Below, piece by piece: positions 30,080-42,598 of a stretch of 64,000 nt of DNA. Location: positions 2,330,689-2,394,688 of the forward strand of contig JAUPSS010000007.1 in the NCBI GenBank assembly GCA_040285825.1, given 5' to 3'. This stretch comes from Eukaryota sp. TZLM1-RC. Its lineage: Eukaryota; Metamonada: BaSk clade. Positions within the stretch are counted from its first letter, which is position 1; each line of letters begins with the position of its first letter. The notes beneath the pieces were generated by a model. It saw only the letters and a list, made by a program, of their open reading frames with translations. It was not told where the DNA came from and did not search any database. The translations under genes were made by a program, and so were the position numbers.

Positions 30080-33000
30080 CTAACTCAATAACAACGCCGT
30101 TCCTGCAAGCCTCCACTTAGAAGCTGGAGCTCTGGTACGAAGGTAAAACGTCCAAACAAAAGTAGGACCCCTAATGGATGTTGAATAGACAGGACACTCG
30201 AAAAATTCCTTTGTATTTTGGGTTCGTTTATCCAAGGTCGTCGCCTTTAAATAAAACACTGGAACTTCATCCAAAAGTACCTGGGGTTCTGATTCAGCGA
30301 GACAACCAGCTTGAACATCCCATCTTGCTCCTTCTAATGAAAGACCATGAATATAGGCTCCTTCACGAGGAGGAGCAGTAATATCTGAAACTTTCTTCTT
30401 TGTAACTTCAGTTTGAATAACCATTTTATCCAATGGCCATCCGTTCTTTCTTGCAGTTACCTGCATGACAGCAGTCAAAAATGATTGGGGGTTAAAAAGA
30501 CCAGGAAGCCATAACACAGGAGGGAGAGCAGTGATATTAATACTCCATTCTTGTAATTGTTTATGTCTTTCAAGCAGATCCAAAAACCATTCTTGAAGTG
30601 GTTTGAGCGAAGGATAAGCAACTGCGGCAAAGTTATTAGGAACTCTGTTAACGAATAGAGAATCAATAATAGAATCCATTTTTTCAGATATTGTTAAATC
30701 ACCAGCTAAACCTAAAGAAACTTCCTTGAGTGATCTACGGATTTCAGATATCAAAGTGTTCATTCGATCACATTCTTGAAGGCAAACCGAAACAAACGGC
30801 GTCAAACTTTCAACTCTACCATAGAGATCAACCATATCAAACTCAGGAGGCAATTTTTCAAGAATGTCTTCCAAAACTTCTTTAACTTTATCTTCTCTCG
30901 AAATGCCACTCGCTGATAATGCTTGGCGGGGCTGAAGCTCAAGAATGGTATCAAACAAGTTATTAGTGAGTTCTGTAAGGTATCTAATTTCTGCATTTGC
31001 ATGAAGACCAAACAATTCAGGGGTTTCGGCTGGCATTTGATTGAGATAATCTACATAAAATTCATAGGAAGAAGCTGGAGGTGCAGGGAAGCCAGGTGCC
31101 AAAAGCATTTCTTCGAATAAATCTTCCTTCATTAATACCTCTAAATAAGTCTGGCAAAGAGTTCGATCCCAATCATCAGAGATATGTCCACCATACATAA
31201 TTTCACCAAAGATGTACTTAATGTCGGCCCAAGGGATTTGAAGATTCCCTTCTAGCTGATTATACAAAACATCTGCACAAACAGTCAAATCACCGAGATT
31301 AAAAGGATAGGGACGGTTCCAGCCCAGAGGACCAAATTTTCTACGTTCAAGAATGACTCCGTGGAAGAAGCAAAGTGCAAATAAAATAGACTTGAATTCA
31401 TTTGCTTTTGAACATTTTTCAAAGAATTCCGAATCAAAGCAGTCCAAAGCTCGTCTCATAATGGCTTTAACACCTGAGGGAGGTTCATTAGTCACCTTAA
31501 TACAGTTTTGGAGAATCCCAGGACTGATTGCAGCTGGTTCAGCCGTTAAAAAGATCCTAAATTCAGGGTGTGATGGAGTTTCAGATTCCCGCATTGTCTC
31601 CATTAGTTTTTCAAGAGTAGGTAACCATTTAAGCACCAAATGAAGATTCTCAAGCATGACCCAAGATCCATTCTTAAATCCTTCTTCTAGAGCAGCCTCG
31701 GCAAAAGGTGTTTGGCCTTGACCAAGAGAAATGACATTAAAAGTTTTATCATCAATAAGTTTTCCTTTAGCTTTCCCCAAAGTTTCAACTTGTTTCACAG
31801 GATCTACACCAGGAGAGAGGATAAAGAAGATAGGGACATCAGGAGACATTTCTTCATAGGTGGTTTCCAGAGAATATGGCAAAGAGTCGACATACTTTGA
31901 TCCGATAGCATTAGCCACATACTCTCTTAGAGTGTACGTAATTCTATCTGGTCGCATTGCCCTCAATATCATGAGCTTTTGGAATTCTGTCTTTTTTGAA
32001 TAATCTTGAGGTAATCTTTGATGTTCAGGCGCTCCAGATTTGAACCATTCTTTCCATCTTTTCGATCCACTTTCAATGTCACTAGGAAGTCTTCTAAAGT
32101 CATCAAAGACGGAAAGACCGACAACAGCAGCCCAAGCTTGGTCGTCAAGCCAAGAGAGAGGGTTTGGTTTGGAGAAATCCTTTGTGCCGCGAACCAAAAA
32201 GTCTAATTCATCACTCTGAATTTGGCCTTTTCTTAATTGAATCTTAAAGCAAAGTTGAGAAGAGAGAATTAGCTTGTGTCTTTCAAACAAGCCCCTCGAT
32301 GCATACGCAAAGACTGCAAACGTGATTGAATCAATCAAATCTGATACCCTTTTATTTATATCTTCTGATTTCTCAGTTCTGTCAATAGCGACGTAAAAAG
32401 TGTTGACAAAAGCACGTAGTGAGAATTGGTACATTCTGTCGACAATTGCTAAATCATTAAGCAAAAAGTACAGCATAGAAGAACGCTCAGCAACTGGACG
32501 GTAAACTTCGCGAGTGGCGTTGATGTTTTCTTCAGTGATCTTAGCTGCCTTGACCTTTTCCTCGATTTCTAAGGAAGTTTCCTTTGTTTTCTCCAGATTA
32601 GTTATTAAAGTAATATTAGCAAGAATGTCCCCTTCAGAAGTAGAAAGCATTTGTAAGAGTGAATCTTCAAGTTCTTTGAGTGTGATTTTAAACTCATTTT
32701 GCTGTCTAATGAGAGCCGCTTTCTGTTCTTCTAGCTCGGGTCTTTCTTTCTGGACAACTTCAGCCAGTAATTGTTCCTCAAGTCCATCTTCTGTAACAAT
32801 AAAGTTAATTAAAGTGGTTTGTGCTTGTAGCTCTGGCCTATAATGCGGGTTAGATAGTTTAGTTTGAATAAACAATCTGAAATTGGAATCATACTCAACT
32901 TCCTTATCCCCAATTTTGATATAGTTAACCCTACCTTTTCTGGTAATATTGCGTTGAATGATAGGATCCAAAACTGCATCCAACTCCTCTCCAATGTTCT

Positions 33001-36000
33001 CAATAATGACTGGATCTCCCTCAGAAATGGCACGTTCTAGCACATCCATATATTTGTGTTGATTCAGGCGAATTACCCTGAGCTTGTCTCCCAAATGCTG
33101 TCTCAACCAAGAAGTTCCTTGGAGTTGGGGGTCAATGATCAAAGGCCATCGAGCACATGAACTGACGATAGAGGCATTCTCAACAGAAACAGTATCAGTA
33201 GGAAGACCTTCGTTCGACCAGCTGGCAATTTGAGCTTCATTAGTTAGAAGCAATAGAGGATCAGAGTTTTCAGAAAGTGGAATTTTAGAATCCTTCAAAA
33301 AAGGAAGCCAATGTTCCTCAACCAGAGATTTTCTAAAAGATCTATTAAAAGGACCGACATAGGAAACAAAAGCTGCAGCGAGCAAAACATCACCAACCAA
33401 GTTGACTTCACGTTGCTTTAACCAATCAACAGACTGAGACCAACGGACTTTTTCTGATGAAAGACCATTAACTAGTCTATTCGCCAGCTCTAACCGCTCC
33501 TGGGTCTTTTTAGCTGTAGCAATCACTTCATTCTTTTGGGCAGTGGCATCTTCAAATTGTTCTTGGAGAGCAGCAAGTCTTTTTTCCAGTTTAGCGACTC
33601 TGGATTTGACAGTAGCTAATTTAGACCTAGACTCATCAAGAGAGGCATTTGCTTCAGCTAATCTCTGTCTTTTGGGTTCAACTTCACAATGAATATCGTA
33701 AAACACAACCACATTCTTAGCCCATTCACAAATACCAGCAGCAGCAGCAGACTTTTTTGCAATAAAATCACCTGAAAAGTTCTCATCAGCCAGATAAGAA
33801 CGCACAGCAGCAAGAGCATTGGCAGGAATGTTCTCTTTATCGTAGTTTTTGAGCATTGACAAGAAAGCATCAACTTGGTTCATCGTCTTCTTTGCATTAT
33901 TCCAAGATAAATCCTTAGGAACAGGTCTACCTGGAGGTGTAAGTAGAATCATAACAACTTCCATGACCCTCGCTACATCCGGGGGAGGGGAGGCCATGGA
34001 CTTTAGTTCAGTGAGATTGGGTTTGTTGAGAGTGTCGAGAGCGGCTTCAGCAGCAGCTACTGCAGGCAATGCTCTTTCAAGGTCCTTTTCACAATCTTGT
34101 TGAACAATAGAAACATTGTACTCTTGTTGAGCACATTTCTCCGCTTCTTCATTAGCTACAGCCTGTTCTGCTTCCACAATTTCGGTTTCTTTTGCTACTT
34201 GTTCGAGTAGTTTGGCCGCAGCTTCCTTTTTACCTTCAACAACAACTTGCTGAGCTTCTAGATCAATCTTTAATTGATCGACATCAGATGACGTTTGTTG
34301 CAGCTTAATTAAACCAGATTCCAACCTATCAATAGTTTTCTGAATTTCAGTTTTCTTCTCTTTAAACATTGAGACGTAAACATCAATAAGCTCCAAAAAT
34401 GACTTTGGTGTGGTATAAGTATGTCTTCTTGCTACTGTCTTGAATTGTTCAGCCATTCCGTTGGCAGAAACGTGGGCATTAGCCATAAACTCAACAATAT
34501 CACTTACTACTTCCTCACTTCCCAAAGACAATCCTTCAGCTGAATTTAAACGATGAGCAGCCACAGAGACCAAAGCTTCTCTTGGCCATTTATGGAACCA
34601 ATCAATTGTAGTACAAGTGACAAGAGTGGGGAACTTTCTGCATCGTACACGTAGATTATCACCAACAGGAGAGAAACAAAGGACTAAATGGAGGTTATCT
34701 CGGACTCTGTTAATGAAAAAGTTCCAACAATTCTGCCTAGAATCAACCAAGCCCGCGCTCTTTACTTCATTCCTTACAGAGTCAAGAATTTGGTCAACTT
34801 CATCATCTGGGAAAAGACTGGGAATTTCGCCAGTTGAAAGCATATCATTGATAAAGACCAAGAACCTTTCGTCAACAATTTGGAAATCAGTCAATAAGAA
34901 CACAGTAGCAACATCTTTACACCCAGCTTGAAGGTACAAGGTTCTCAAGTCATTTAAAAAGTCTGCAACTCCATAACTTGAAGTAAGGGTAATCTGGAAA
35001 ACTTCCATTTCACTCATAAAAGCGGCCAATCTCGCCAAAGATTGCTTACCTGAACCTCCAACTCCAACCAAAAGAGCAGAACCTCTAGGTCTTTCTAACA
35101 CCCTCGAGATACGTAAAACATGTTCCATAGCGTCTTGGAAGAAAACCAAAGGCATTGGGGGTTTGACAGCTCCGTAATTGTCCAATGCTTCTTCTAATAG
35201 TTTCAACAAAGCTGAAGAACCTCCTGTAATTTCAGTGTAATTCTTGGAACTATCAGAAGACATAAACGAATACAAATGGGGAGATTCTAAAGCCGCTGTG
35301 GCATGATCCTCGATTAAGTTAACCGAAACAGTCTTCAAAAGCTGTTCAAACTTGGCCAAATCATCAAAATTAACCAACCTGTCACCATAGACACGTTGAA
35401 ACTCACAAACCAACAACCTAAATATTTGCCCAGGAGTTTTGTAGCTGTCTGGAGTGGTAGTGAGCAAACTGGACACTACACTAGATATATCACGAAGGTT
35501 AAATTGATAGTGGAACTTAATAGCAGTAGGTAGAAAAGAAAGAGACACTTTTTCGTGAACTCCCAAAATGTAATCGAGAATTTTATCAGATACTTTGACA
35601 ATTGTCTTTGAGAAAGGCTTCGAATCCAAGTGACCATTGATAATACATCTATAAATGTGTTCCAACGCACCTCTCGCTGGTGGGTTGATGCCAAACGTAG
35701 AAAAATGACGTTTGAGTCTAGGATTAACGTCAAAAGAACCAGCTGTTGGGTTCATAGAGGCCATTAACTGAACATTCTGAATAACTTTAAGAGAGAGCTT
35801 TTGCCGGTCGTAAAAATGAGAATAATCCAAGAATTGACGGAGTAAAGTAATTGGGGTTTGGGTTCCATATTCGTCGACATCAGGCATATTGAGATCATCA
35901 ACAAAGAACACCATCTTCTTAGTTCCAGGCGGCCCAAAGTTCTTTCCTGCTTTCCTTTCTAACTGAGATTCCATAATCCCTTGAAGAGTTGCTGCGTCGG

Positions 36001-37233
36001 TATAGTAGTTGAAATTTACCACCTTTGAATCCCAATCATCTTCATTAAGGTTAGCCAAGTAATTGTTTATAAGTAAAGTTTTACCGGTTCCAGCAGAGCC
36101 TACCAGCAACACTGGAAAATGTTTTGAAATTAACAAGTTCATCAAATACTCGATACGTGTGGTTTCGGCCGTTTGAACCAACATTGAATTAATATTTTGT
36201 TCTGGGTCAAATTCAAATGGAGCACTTAGTTCACTCCAAGATACCCATTCGACAAGCTTGCTCTCTTTGCCGGGAACACAAGCCCAATCAAAAACAGAAA
36301 GTTCATTAGGAAACTTTGCCATTCCTTGCAGTGCCTTGTACCATTCGGTTTTAAACCATTTATCAAAAACATCTCTAAAATTTTCAAGTGGGTCAACAAG
36401 TAACGCACCTCCAAATGCCCAAATGATAGCAAAAACGAAATAAGCCTCTAATAATTCAGTAGAAACTTGCGTATTTGTCACATCAATCTTAAAATGTTCA
36501 TAATGGCGATCTAATAAAGAACCAAGAATTCTGCACAAAGTGGACACCCTATTAATATCAGAAACATGGCAAACAAACTTATAATCAGTCCGTAGCTCAT
36601 CAAGGCATTTCTGCACCATCTTATCAAACAAAACCAACAAGTTACCATGTTCGTGTTTAGGTCTATTGTCTATCCACGACCTAACAAAGGGTGACCATCC
36701 AACGTCTGATTCATTGATGAAGAGGATACCAGCACGAGAGACTGTGGCTGGGGTAGCATACTTGAGGTGACCAATTTCAAAGAGGAGCCGCATTGAAGGT
36801 TTGAGAGGAATACGTTCATTAGATGCAAGTGTTAACACCTTGTTATCATCCATTACGGTGTTCATAGATTCAATCCAGCCAGGATCTGTGATGAGAGAAG
36901 TGAAGGCAAATGCATACCAATATCACCATCTAGAATAAGCCAACGAAGAGTTTCAGATTTTCCTTCAGGTTTGGAGGTTTGTACAGCCTTGAGTTGAGAG
37001 ATTATGTCATTCGTTTCAGATATGAGATCTGTCAAAGCACCTCTATCATTTGGAGATGGAGAGCTATGGTCTTTTGTGTGTTGTAGGGTAGATAAGATGT
37101 CTGACAAATCTTGAATTATGGTATTGAGTGCGGGGAGAATAGATGAAGAGTTACATGTATCAAGGAAGGAATGAACATCGGTCAATGCTAAGCGGACATC
37201 AGAGAGGAATTCACCAATGTTAGAAGCCTTCAT
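30080..37233 (-). CDS. Axonemal-type dynein heavy chain lacking tail, linker and AAA1 (starts in AAA2)
   Basis: Motor ATPase of cilia; exons 37233-36918 and 36885-30080 give 2373 residues. After about 95 residues of unrelated Ser/Leu-rich sequence, dynein homology begins at LRWLILDGDIDPGWIES, the AAA2 Walker-B region, and continues NTVMDDNKVLTLASNERIPL. AAA3 has P-loop GSAGTGKT, and AAA4 has GVGGSGKQSLARLAAF. The stalk is a long coiled coil around a microtubule-binding region. AAA5, AAA6 and a C-terminal domain ending WRLAGTALLLS follow. The end CPVYSTSIRGPTFVWTFYLR suggests an outer-arm (beta-like) chain. Normal heavy chains are about 4000-4600 residues, so roughly the N-terminal half is absent. 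No dynein sequence is found upstream; instead there are retrotransposon remnants. An in-frame TAG lies 24 nt before the ATG. It could be a split gene, a trans-spliced half, or a truncated copy. Confidence 0.9.
36886..36917 (-). other. 32-nt spliceosomal intron in dynein gene
   Basis: On the minus strand it starts GTATGC and ends CTCATCACAG. Removal gives GDI-D-PGWIES, restoring the universally conserved LDGDIDP motif of dyneins, so this intron is very secure. Confidence 0.92.
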
Positions 37234-37739
37234 TGATGTAGACTGTTCCTACAGCAAGGCGGAATTGAGGATATTTGGAAAAAATTAATATCGGAACCAA
37301 TATAGAACCATTTCCCATTTTCACTGTAGGAACGCTGCCCTGAAGAGAGAACAAACTCACGCATAAACTCATCTAAACGTTTTAGTTTCACTTCATTTCA
37401 TCTGAAGAAAAGTGTTGGTGAAAAATCATCGACTTTTTCTAACAGAATTGACTCAAAAAAGATTTAATTCAAAATTCAGTGGAATAAGATTTGTGATAAA
37501 GATCTAGTATTCTACATTATGGACTTCTCCAAACAGACTATTGAGGTGTTATGTCTTCTCCATACCATGCTTAATTCTGATTGACTCCAAAACCAAACTT
37601 ACATCATTTCGTCCATTGTTATGTATATTTGATCTACATAAGGGAATAATTTTCAAATATTAAAAATTTCTAAAATGGAATTAAATAGTTATTCATTACG
37701 GAGGGAAATTAGACACTTTCAACAACAACTAATTACTTC
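37234..37739. other. 5' flank of dynein gene
   Basis: No exon with dynein similarity is visible. GTTCCTACAG at 37245-37254 and its complement CTGTAGGAAC at 37324-37333 form a perfect 10-bp inverted repeat with a 69-nt loop just upstream of the ATG. Otherwise AT-rich spacer. Confidence 0.5.
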
Positions 37740-38870
37740 CTCAAGAGAGAGGAATCTCCACCTACATTGTGGAACACTTGTTGAGCAAGAGAAAGTTCCT
37801 CAGCCTCAACCATTTTACCAAGACCTTTGTACAAACTGAAGACAATTCGATTAATTCAGAAATTCAACCTAAATAAAGACGCTTTTTAATGATGATGAAA
37901 TCATTAAATTCGTCCAACAACAAGGTTGCCTCAGGTCCTAATCGTCCATTCAAAGAAATTGCGAAATTATTGAATAACACAGTTGATTTAGATTTTGGAA
38001 ACTTATTCATTTTGAGTACTGAAGGATCAAAATGATTGTACTTGATTATTTCGTTACGAAATAATATTTTCATCACATTTTGATGTCCAAAGTTTGTATT
38101 ATCTGTTAGGTCAACTTTTCTAACATCACTGAATAGATCAATATTAATATTAAACGAAGAAACAACATCCAAGGTCATTTGTGGCAACAAATTGGCATGA
38201 AGATTTCAACATTACTTCAATTTTTGAACTTAAACCTGAATTACTGCACATCGACCACAAAGTATCTCTCATTCGATTGTGAGGGAATTCACGAAATTTT
38301 CCAAATTTGTTACAATTAAAATTACAAAGTAGCAAACTGTTCACATTTACACCTCAAACTTGTGTGACCAATATTGATAGGATATTTAAATGCATTTTCA
38401 TAACAAGTCCCCCAACATCATCTTCTAACTACATTCCAAATTTTCGTGGAGGTTGAATAATAGCAGAGTAACCAGCAGAAAAACCACAATGACTGGAAAC
38501 TTCTATTAAAAAACTTTATAACTCTTTATTTGCTGAATGTTGAAAAAGTAAATCAATCAAAGGTACTTCTGCTTCCATATCAGTAATTTTTTTCTGTAAA
38601 CTTACTACAGGCTTGGTTATCAAATCAAATGATCGAGCTTAAACTGTTTTTGAGAAATTTTTTGATGAAAAAGTCGTATTCAAATATCTGGAGGAAAGTC
38701 ATCAATTAGGTCTTGAAGGTCGTAGAAATCTTTAAGATTGGATTTTTTGACAAATGATAATCACAAGGCAGGAAAATGTTTGGAAAAACTCGAAAGAAAA
38801 TTCATCATTCCACCAATAAAAGCTGCTTTAACGATTATTCTTGCTTTTTGAAAACCAGCTCTACCATGTT
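37740..38870 (-). pseudogene. RLE-type non-LTR lineage C, degenerate
   Basis: Inverted relative of 61685-62895. Recognisable pieces: LLCNFNCNKFGKFREFPHNR and WSMCNSGLSSKIEVMLKSS from 38344, then NIDLFSDVRKVDLTDNTNFG, and RLGPEATLLLDEFNDFIIIK near 37900. The layout (Cys knuckle, then a D-x-K/D-containing segment, then a helical C-terminus) parallels lineages A and B. Several stops and frameshifts. Confidence 0.65.
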
Positions 38871-38879
38871 TTGCACTTA

Positions 38880-39765
38880 AAATGGATTTTCTTTTGTGTT
38901 TGATGGATCAATTCCAAAATGTTCGTCTTGACTCAACCAAAAATGATAATCCCGCTTTCGCAAATTTTTTGTTAGATGCCCAAAATAGTTCTTCTTCTTG
39001 TTTAATGTCTCAAATTCCTCAAATTTATGGTCTTCTTTTAGATGATACCGAATTTTCTTGTACAATGCGCCGTTGATGCTTCATTTGGCCGAAAAACGTC
39101 CCTCATAATTTGATTTGCAAATGTGGATCAAAAATTTCTCCAAATCATCTGTTTAATTCTAAACACTTTATTACTTTCCGATCAAAAGTCCATGATGCAG
39201 TTAGAGATCAACTCTATTGTATGTCTAAGTCAAACAGAATTGTCTCCTATTTAGCACCTTTACTCTCTCGTTTGGTTGATGTAGATACTTTGAATTCTTT
39301 TGGTCGTAATAGAGGTGATTTAATGCTTGAAAGTCTTGAAGGGACCACTATCATTACTGATGTAAGATCAACTGATGTGTGTAATAATTGTTTCATACCA
39401 TTAGCTCAGTCAAAACACAAAAATCCGCTCTCTGTTGCCGAAAATTCTAAAATTAATAAATTTTAAGCAGAGTTGCTATCCTTGAACGCTGAATCTCACA
39501 CTCATTATGTCCTTTAATCATTTGCTTTCTCCTTACTTGGTAAGCTTACCCCTTGCTTTATCTTTTTGAAATGATTTTTGCGAAATTGTGAAACAACGAA
39601 CAGGAAGAATTTTTGACAAAACATTTTGGCAGAACAGAATTGCAGTTTCAATTTTTAAAAGTGTCATCCCCTCATTGTGTTCTGATTTGCTATCTCTTGG
39701 TCGTTTTTATGAAGGAAAAACTTCACTCAATTCTTCTTGGCTGATTTGGCATATGAAGATTTAGA
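38880..39765 (+). pseudogene. RLE non-LTR lineage B copy, degenerate
   Basis: NPAFANFLLDAQNSSSSCLM and IPQIYGLLLDD, a stop, then CKCGSKISPNHLFNSKHFIT (the knuckle has lost its last Cys, NS for NC), HDAVRDQLYCMSKS, and NRGDLMLESLEGTTIITDVR (RLE). It continues in other frames to FGRFYEGK-like sequence near 39710. It lies head to head with the lineage C fragment on its left. Confidence 0.75.
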
Positions 39766-40219
39766 TTTTAATTTGTGTTGTTTAGTTTCTCGATAAATTA
39801 AATGAAAGAAATTCCAAGTGAAGACAGTAAAATCACACGGATTAAATTTAATTTTTGAGTAATTGACAAAGATTTAAATACAGCTGAATTGAAAATAAAT
39901 CAGAATGTGTTCCGTATAACGTTTTTAGAAACATGAATAAATGAGGTTAAATTATATTCAGTAAGAGCATCCATTGACTGCAAATTTAGTCCAACTTTGT
40001 AGACAAAGAAGGAGAGAGACTTGATGACCAAATAGATATATATTGTTGTTTTCTAAAAAAAAATAATGGGATCTTAAAATTTATACACTAAAAAAATAAG
40101 CAAATTTAAAAATTAATCATAAAGACCATTTCTGTTCATGTTGTAATGGAGGATGTCTGATTGACAAAATTTATCGGAAATTCTTGAACTTTTAAGGTAT
40201 GCATACTACTATTTTGTAA
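39766..40219. other. Non-coding AT-rich interval upstream of tRNA
   Basis: No frame or repeat recognised. Confidence 0.5.
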
Positions 40220-40292
40220 GCTTCTTTAGCGCAGTAGGTAGCGCGCAACACTCATAATGTTGAGGTCGTGAGTTCGATCCTCACAAGAAGCA
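40220..40292 (+). tRNA. tRNA-Met (anticodon CAT), elongator-type
   Basis: Complete cloverleaf. Acceptor GCTTCTT (40220-40226) pairs with AAGAAGC (40285-40291), with discriminator A at 40292. D-stem GCGC/GCGC, anticodon stem CAACA/TGTTG with loop CTCATAA (CAT anticodon), and T-stem GTGAG/CTCAC around TTCGATC. Variable loop AGGTC. No intron. A pol III terminator-like TTTTT follows at once. The acceptor starts G-C, as in elongator rather than initiator tRNA-Met. Confidence 0.97.
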
Positions 40293-40909
40293 ATTTTTCA
40301 TACAATTGATTATTATAGAGGATGGGACACTCTATCATCTTCCATGATATACCAGAATTAACAACACAAGTTTGTTGGACTTGTGCTGTCTCCAGCATAA
40401 GGTCATTCTTGGGAAAATGTACATGTAACCCATGTAATGAACAAAATGCCGATTTATTTTTATCTTTTAGTACGGACTTTGAACAGCATAAAGTTACTAC
40501 AAACGAATCAAAGATAAAGGCTCTGTTGCCAAAGGCACAAGTTAACGTTGCAATAGAAAAGGGTTTATCGAAGAACATAACAAAGAAAACAACTTGGCAT
40601 CAGCTCCAGAAAAAGAAAATTCCACTTGAGGGGAAGGGAGAATTGTTGAGATAGCTGAATGGGAAGAGAACAAGAGGTAAAGGAAGGAGAAGGAAACTGA
40701 AAAAAAAACATAGAGTTTAGACGGAGTAACAGCGACCAAAAGAGCTAGAGGGTAAATTGAGCTGATGTTGATGACCACTAATAGAGATACATTGGATAGA
40801 CATTTGATGCCATTGTGTAAATTAGCAATCAATTTGAAATTGCAATCAGCATGTCAGACATCGTGTCAGACAGCGAGATTATCTTGACTCTTCCCATTCT
40901 TCTAACATC
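40293..40909. other. Interval between tRNA and Fanzor; one doubtful ORF
   Basis: A plus-strand frame at 40322-40654 encodes 110 residues with CWTC...CTCNPC cysteines and a basic C-terminus but no family match. A minus-strand frame overlaps it. The rest is purine-rich spacer. The left end and any 5' part of the Fanzor element should lie here, but no repeat marks it. Confidence 0.3.
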
Positions 40910-42582
40910 ATGCAGCGAAACAAGAAAAAGGATAACGAGGTTACGGACCCGGTTCCCACCTCCTCCTTCAACCTGTTCTTCACAGAACAGCAGAGTACTT
41001 CCTCCCGAACTCCTCAGTCGGGAACAGTAATCCTGCTTTACAGGAATAAACGGAAGGTCAGAGGGAATATTTCAGACCTTCTGAATGATGAATTTTTCGA
41101 TTTATGTGAAAAACATGATATAAGAAATAATGAACTTAGAGACATAATTGAAGGTCTTATTGAACCATTTCTGACGAGAATTTAGTTGATAATATATTTC
41201 CAGTGGATATTCATTTTCTTGCAGACACTGTTGAAAAAGATCCTCAAATATTCCTATCCCCAGCAATTACAATTGCCCTATATATCTCCAGTAGAGAGAA
41301 AAAACCTTATCATATTTCTCCTGTTTCAACCACTGTAGGCCCTGGATATTTTCCCATTGATACAAGAACAATATGGACAATTATTAGACAAACATTGATG
41401 GACGATTTGTTGCCTGATCAGAGATTAAAAATGTCCAATACATTAGCCCAAATTACGAAATTCAAACCACCTCAGCAATTTGACTTTTGGTCTAATATTC
41501 TCGATTTAAACCAGCCAATGTTCAAACAGAAGAGCTATAAATTCAACAAGATTATTCACACAGATGGATTTAATATTGCAGTAGAATTTGTCCGTCGGGA
41601 TTTACAAGGTCAGAAATGTAAGCCAGACAATAAGGCCAGTATTTCTGATTTATATATTCATGATGTTGATGTTGATGCTTTTCAACACAAACGAATTGTT
41701 GTTTGTGATCCTGGAAAACGTGATTTATTGTATTTTGGGAGTAAAAAGACTGATGAAGAACTAGCCATGGTTCCTCAGAATGAAACCGAACAGCAAAGAA
41801 ATAGTCGGGTGATGAATCAAGACAAGAAGTACAAATGGTTAAGAATGACTCAGATGTCCTGGTCTTTGAAAAGTAAGATGAATGAAAAGCAAAAACGATG
41901 GGCGACAAAGTATACTGAGGTAAATTACGACAGGAACCAGATGATAGAGTCTTACGAAATGACAATCGAAGATGCAAACACTGAATTATCTGCGTTTGCT
42001 ACCAATTCAGCTACTTTTATAGATTTTTCCAACTTTGTAAATGCCAAACTTCGGCAAGTTTTTTTGACAATTGACTTTTATAGTCTTGACTTGTGGAGCA
42101 TTCATAAAATGCAAGCTTTTATTCACAAGCAAAAGACTGAAAGTTGGTTGTTAAAAAGCCTTGTTCAGCAGTTTGGCAATCCGAAAGACACTTTAATACT
42201 AATGGGTGATTATGGTAAAAAAGGTTCCAAGAATTTGAAACATCAGAGACCTACTAGAGGAATTGGATGGATTCAATTTCTGAAAAGAAATGGATTTGAA
42301 GTATTGATGATTAATGAAGCTTTCACTTCAGCAAAATGTTCTGTTTGTTTTGAAAAGGTTGCTACGTTTTTGACAGTAACAAATCCCAGATTGTATAGAA
42401 GAGAAAAGAATCCTGTTACTACATGCCATGGTTTATTAGATTGTAATAGTGAGTGTTGCAATCTCAGTAACAAAGGCTCAACAGAGCTTTTCAATAGAAA
42501 TAAGCTGGCTTGTCTGAATATGTTTGCAATTGCTGAAGCTAGAATGAGTGGTAATGAAAGGCCTCAGTGTCTGTGTAGATAG
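40910..42582 (+). CDS. Fanzor (TnpB-like RNA-guided nuclease), open frame, RuvC-III Asp replaced by Asn
   Basis: Exons 40910-41153 and 41186-42582 join to 546 codons. The alternative is a single-base frameshift near 41172, which would read PFL-DENLVDNIF. The N-terminus is basic and Ser/Thr-rich. The middle has FPIDTRTIW, FDFWSNILDLNQPM and IIHTDGFNIAVEF. RuvC-I VVCDPGKRDLLYFG has its Asp at 41707. MGDYGKKG occupies the ancestral RuvC-II position without a Glu, and the displaced Glu of INEAFTS is at 42316, as described for Fanzors. Zinc-ribbon cysteines are CSVC (42337, 42346) and LDCNSECC. RuvC-III reads FNRNKLACLNM, with Asn (AAT, 42499) where copies 1 and 2 carry Asp. Family knowledge: an RNA-guided DNA endonuclease using an omega RNA from its 3' end. 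The Asn predicts loss of cleavage with RNA/DNA binding possibly kept. It ends 89 nt before the Ddi1 ATG. Confidence 0.85.
41154..41185 (+). other. Possible 32-nt intron in Fanzor gene
   Basis: GTCTTA...CTGACGAGAATTTAG. Its size and CTGAC-to-AG layout match other introns here and removal restores frame (IIE-VDNIFPVD). The 5' site is less canonical than the others, so a frameshift remains possible. Confidence 0.5.
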
Positions 42583-42598
42583 TTTTTGTAATTATTCC

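Noticed and set aside
29784-30116. 110-codon hydrophobic minus ORF overlapping the dynein 3' end
   Set aside because: Overlaps conserved dynein C-terminal coding in another frame. No recognisable family.
31353-34931. Several plus-strand ORFs across the dynein gene
   Set aside because: Antisense shadows of a strongly conserved coding region.
37245-37333. 10-bp inverted repeat upstream of dynein as a transposon end
   Set aside because: No target duplication or second element boundary. It is more likely an RNA hairpin or chance, so it is only mentioned with the dynein finding.
41154-41203. 50-nt intron or simple frameshift at the 5' part of the open Fanzor
   Set aside because: A 50-nt intron also restores frame but is longer than every other intron here. 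The 32-nt version fits the local size class. The single-base frameshift near 41172 could not be excluded and is noted in the feature.
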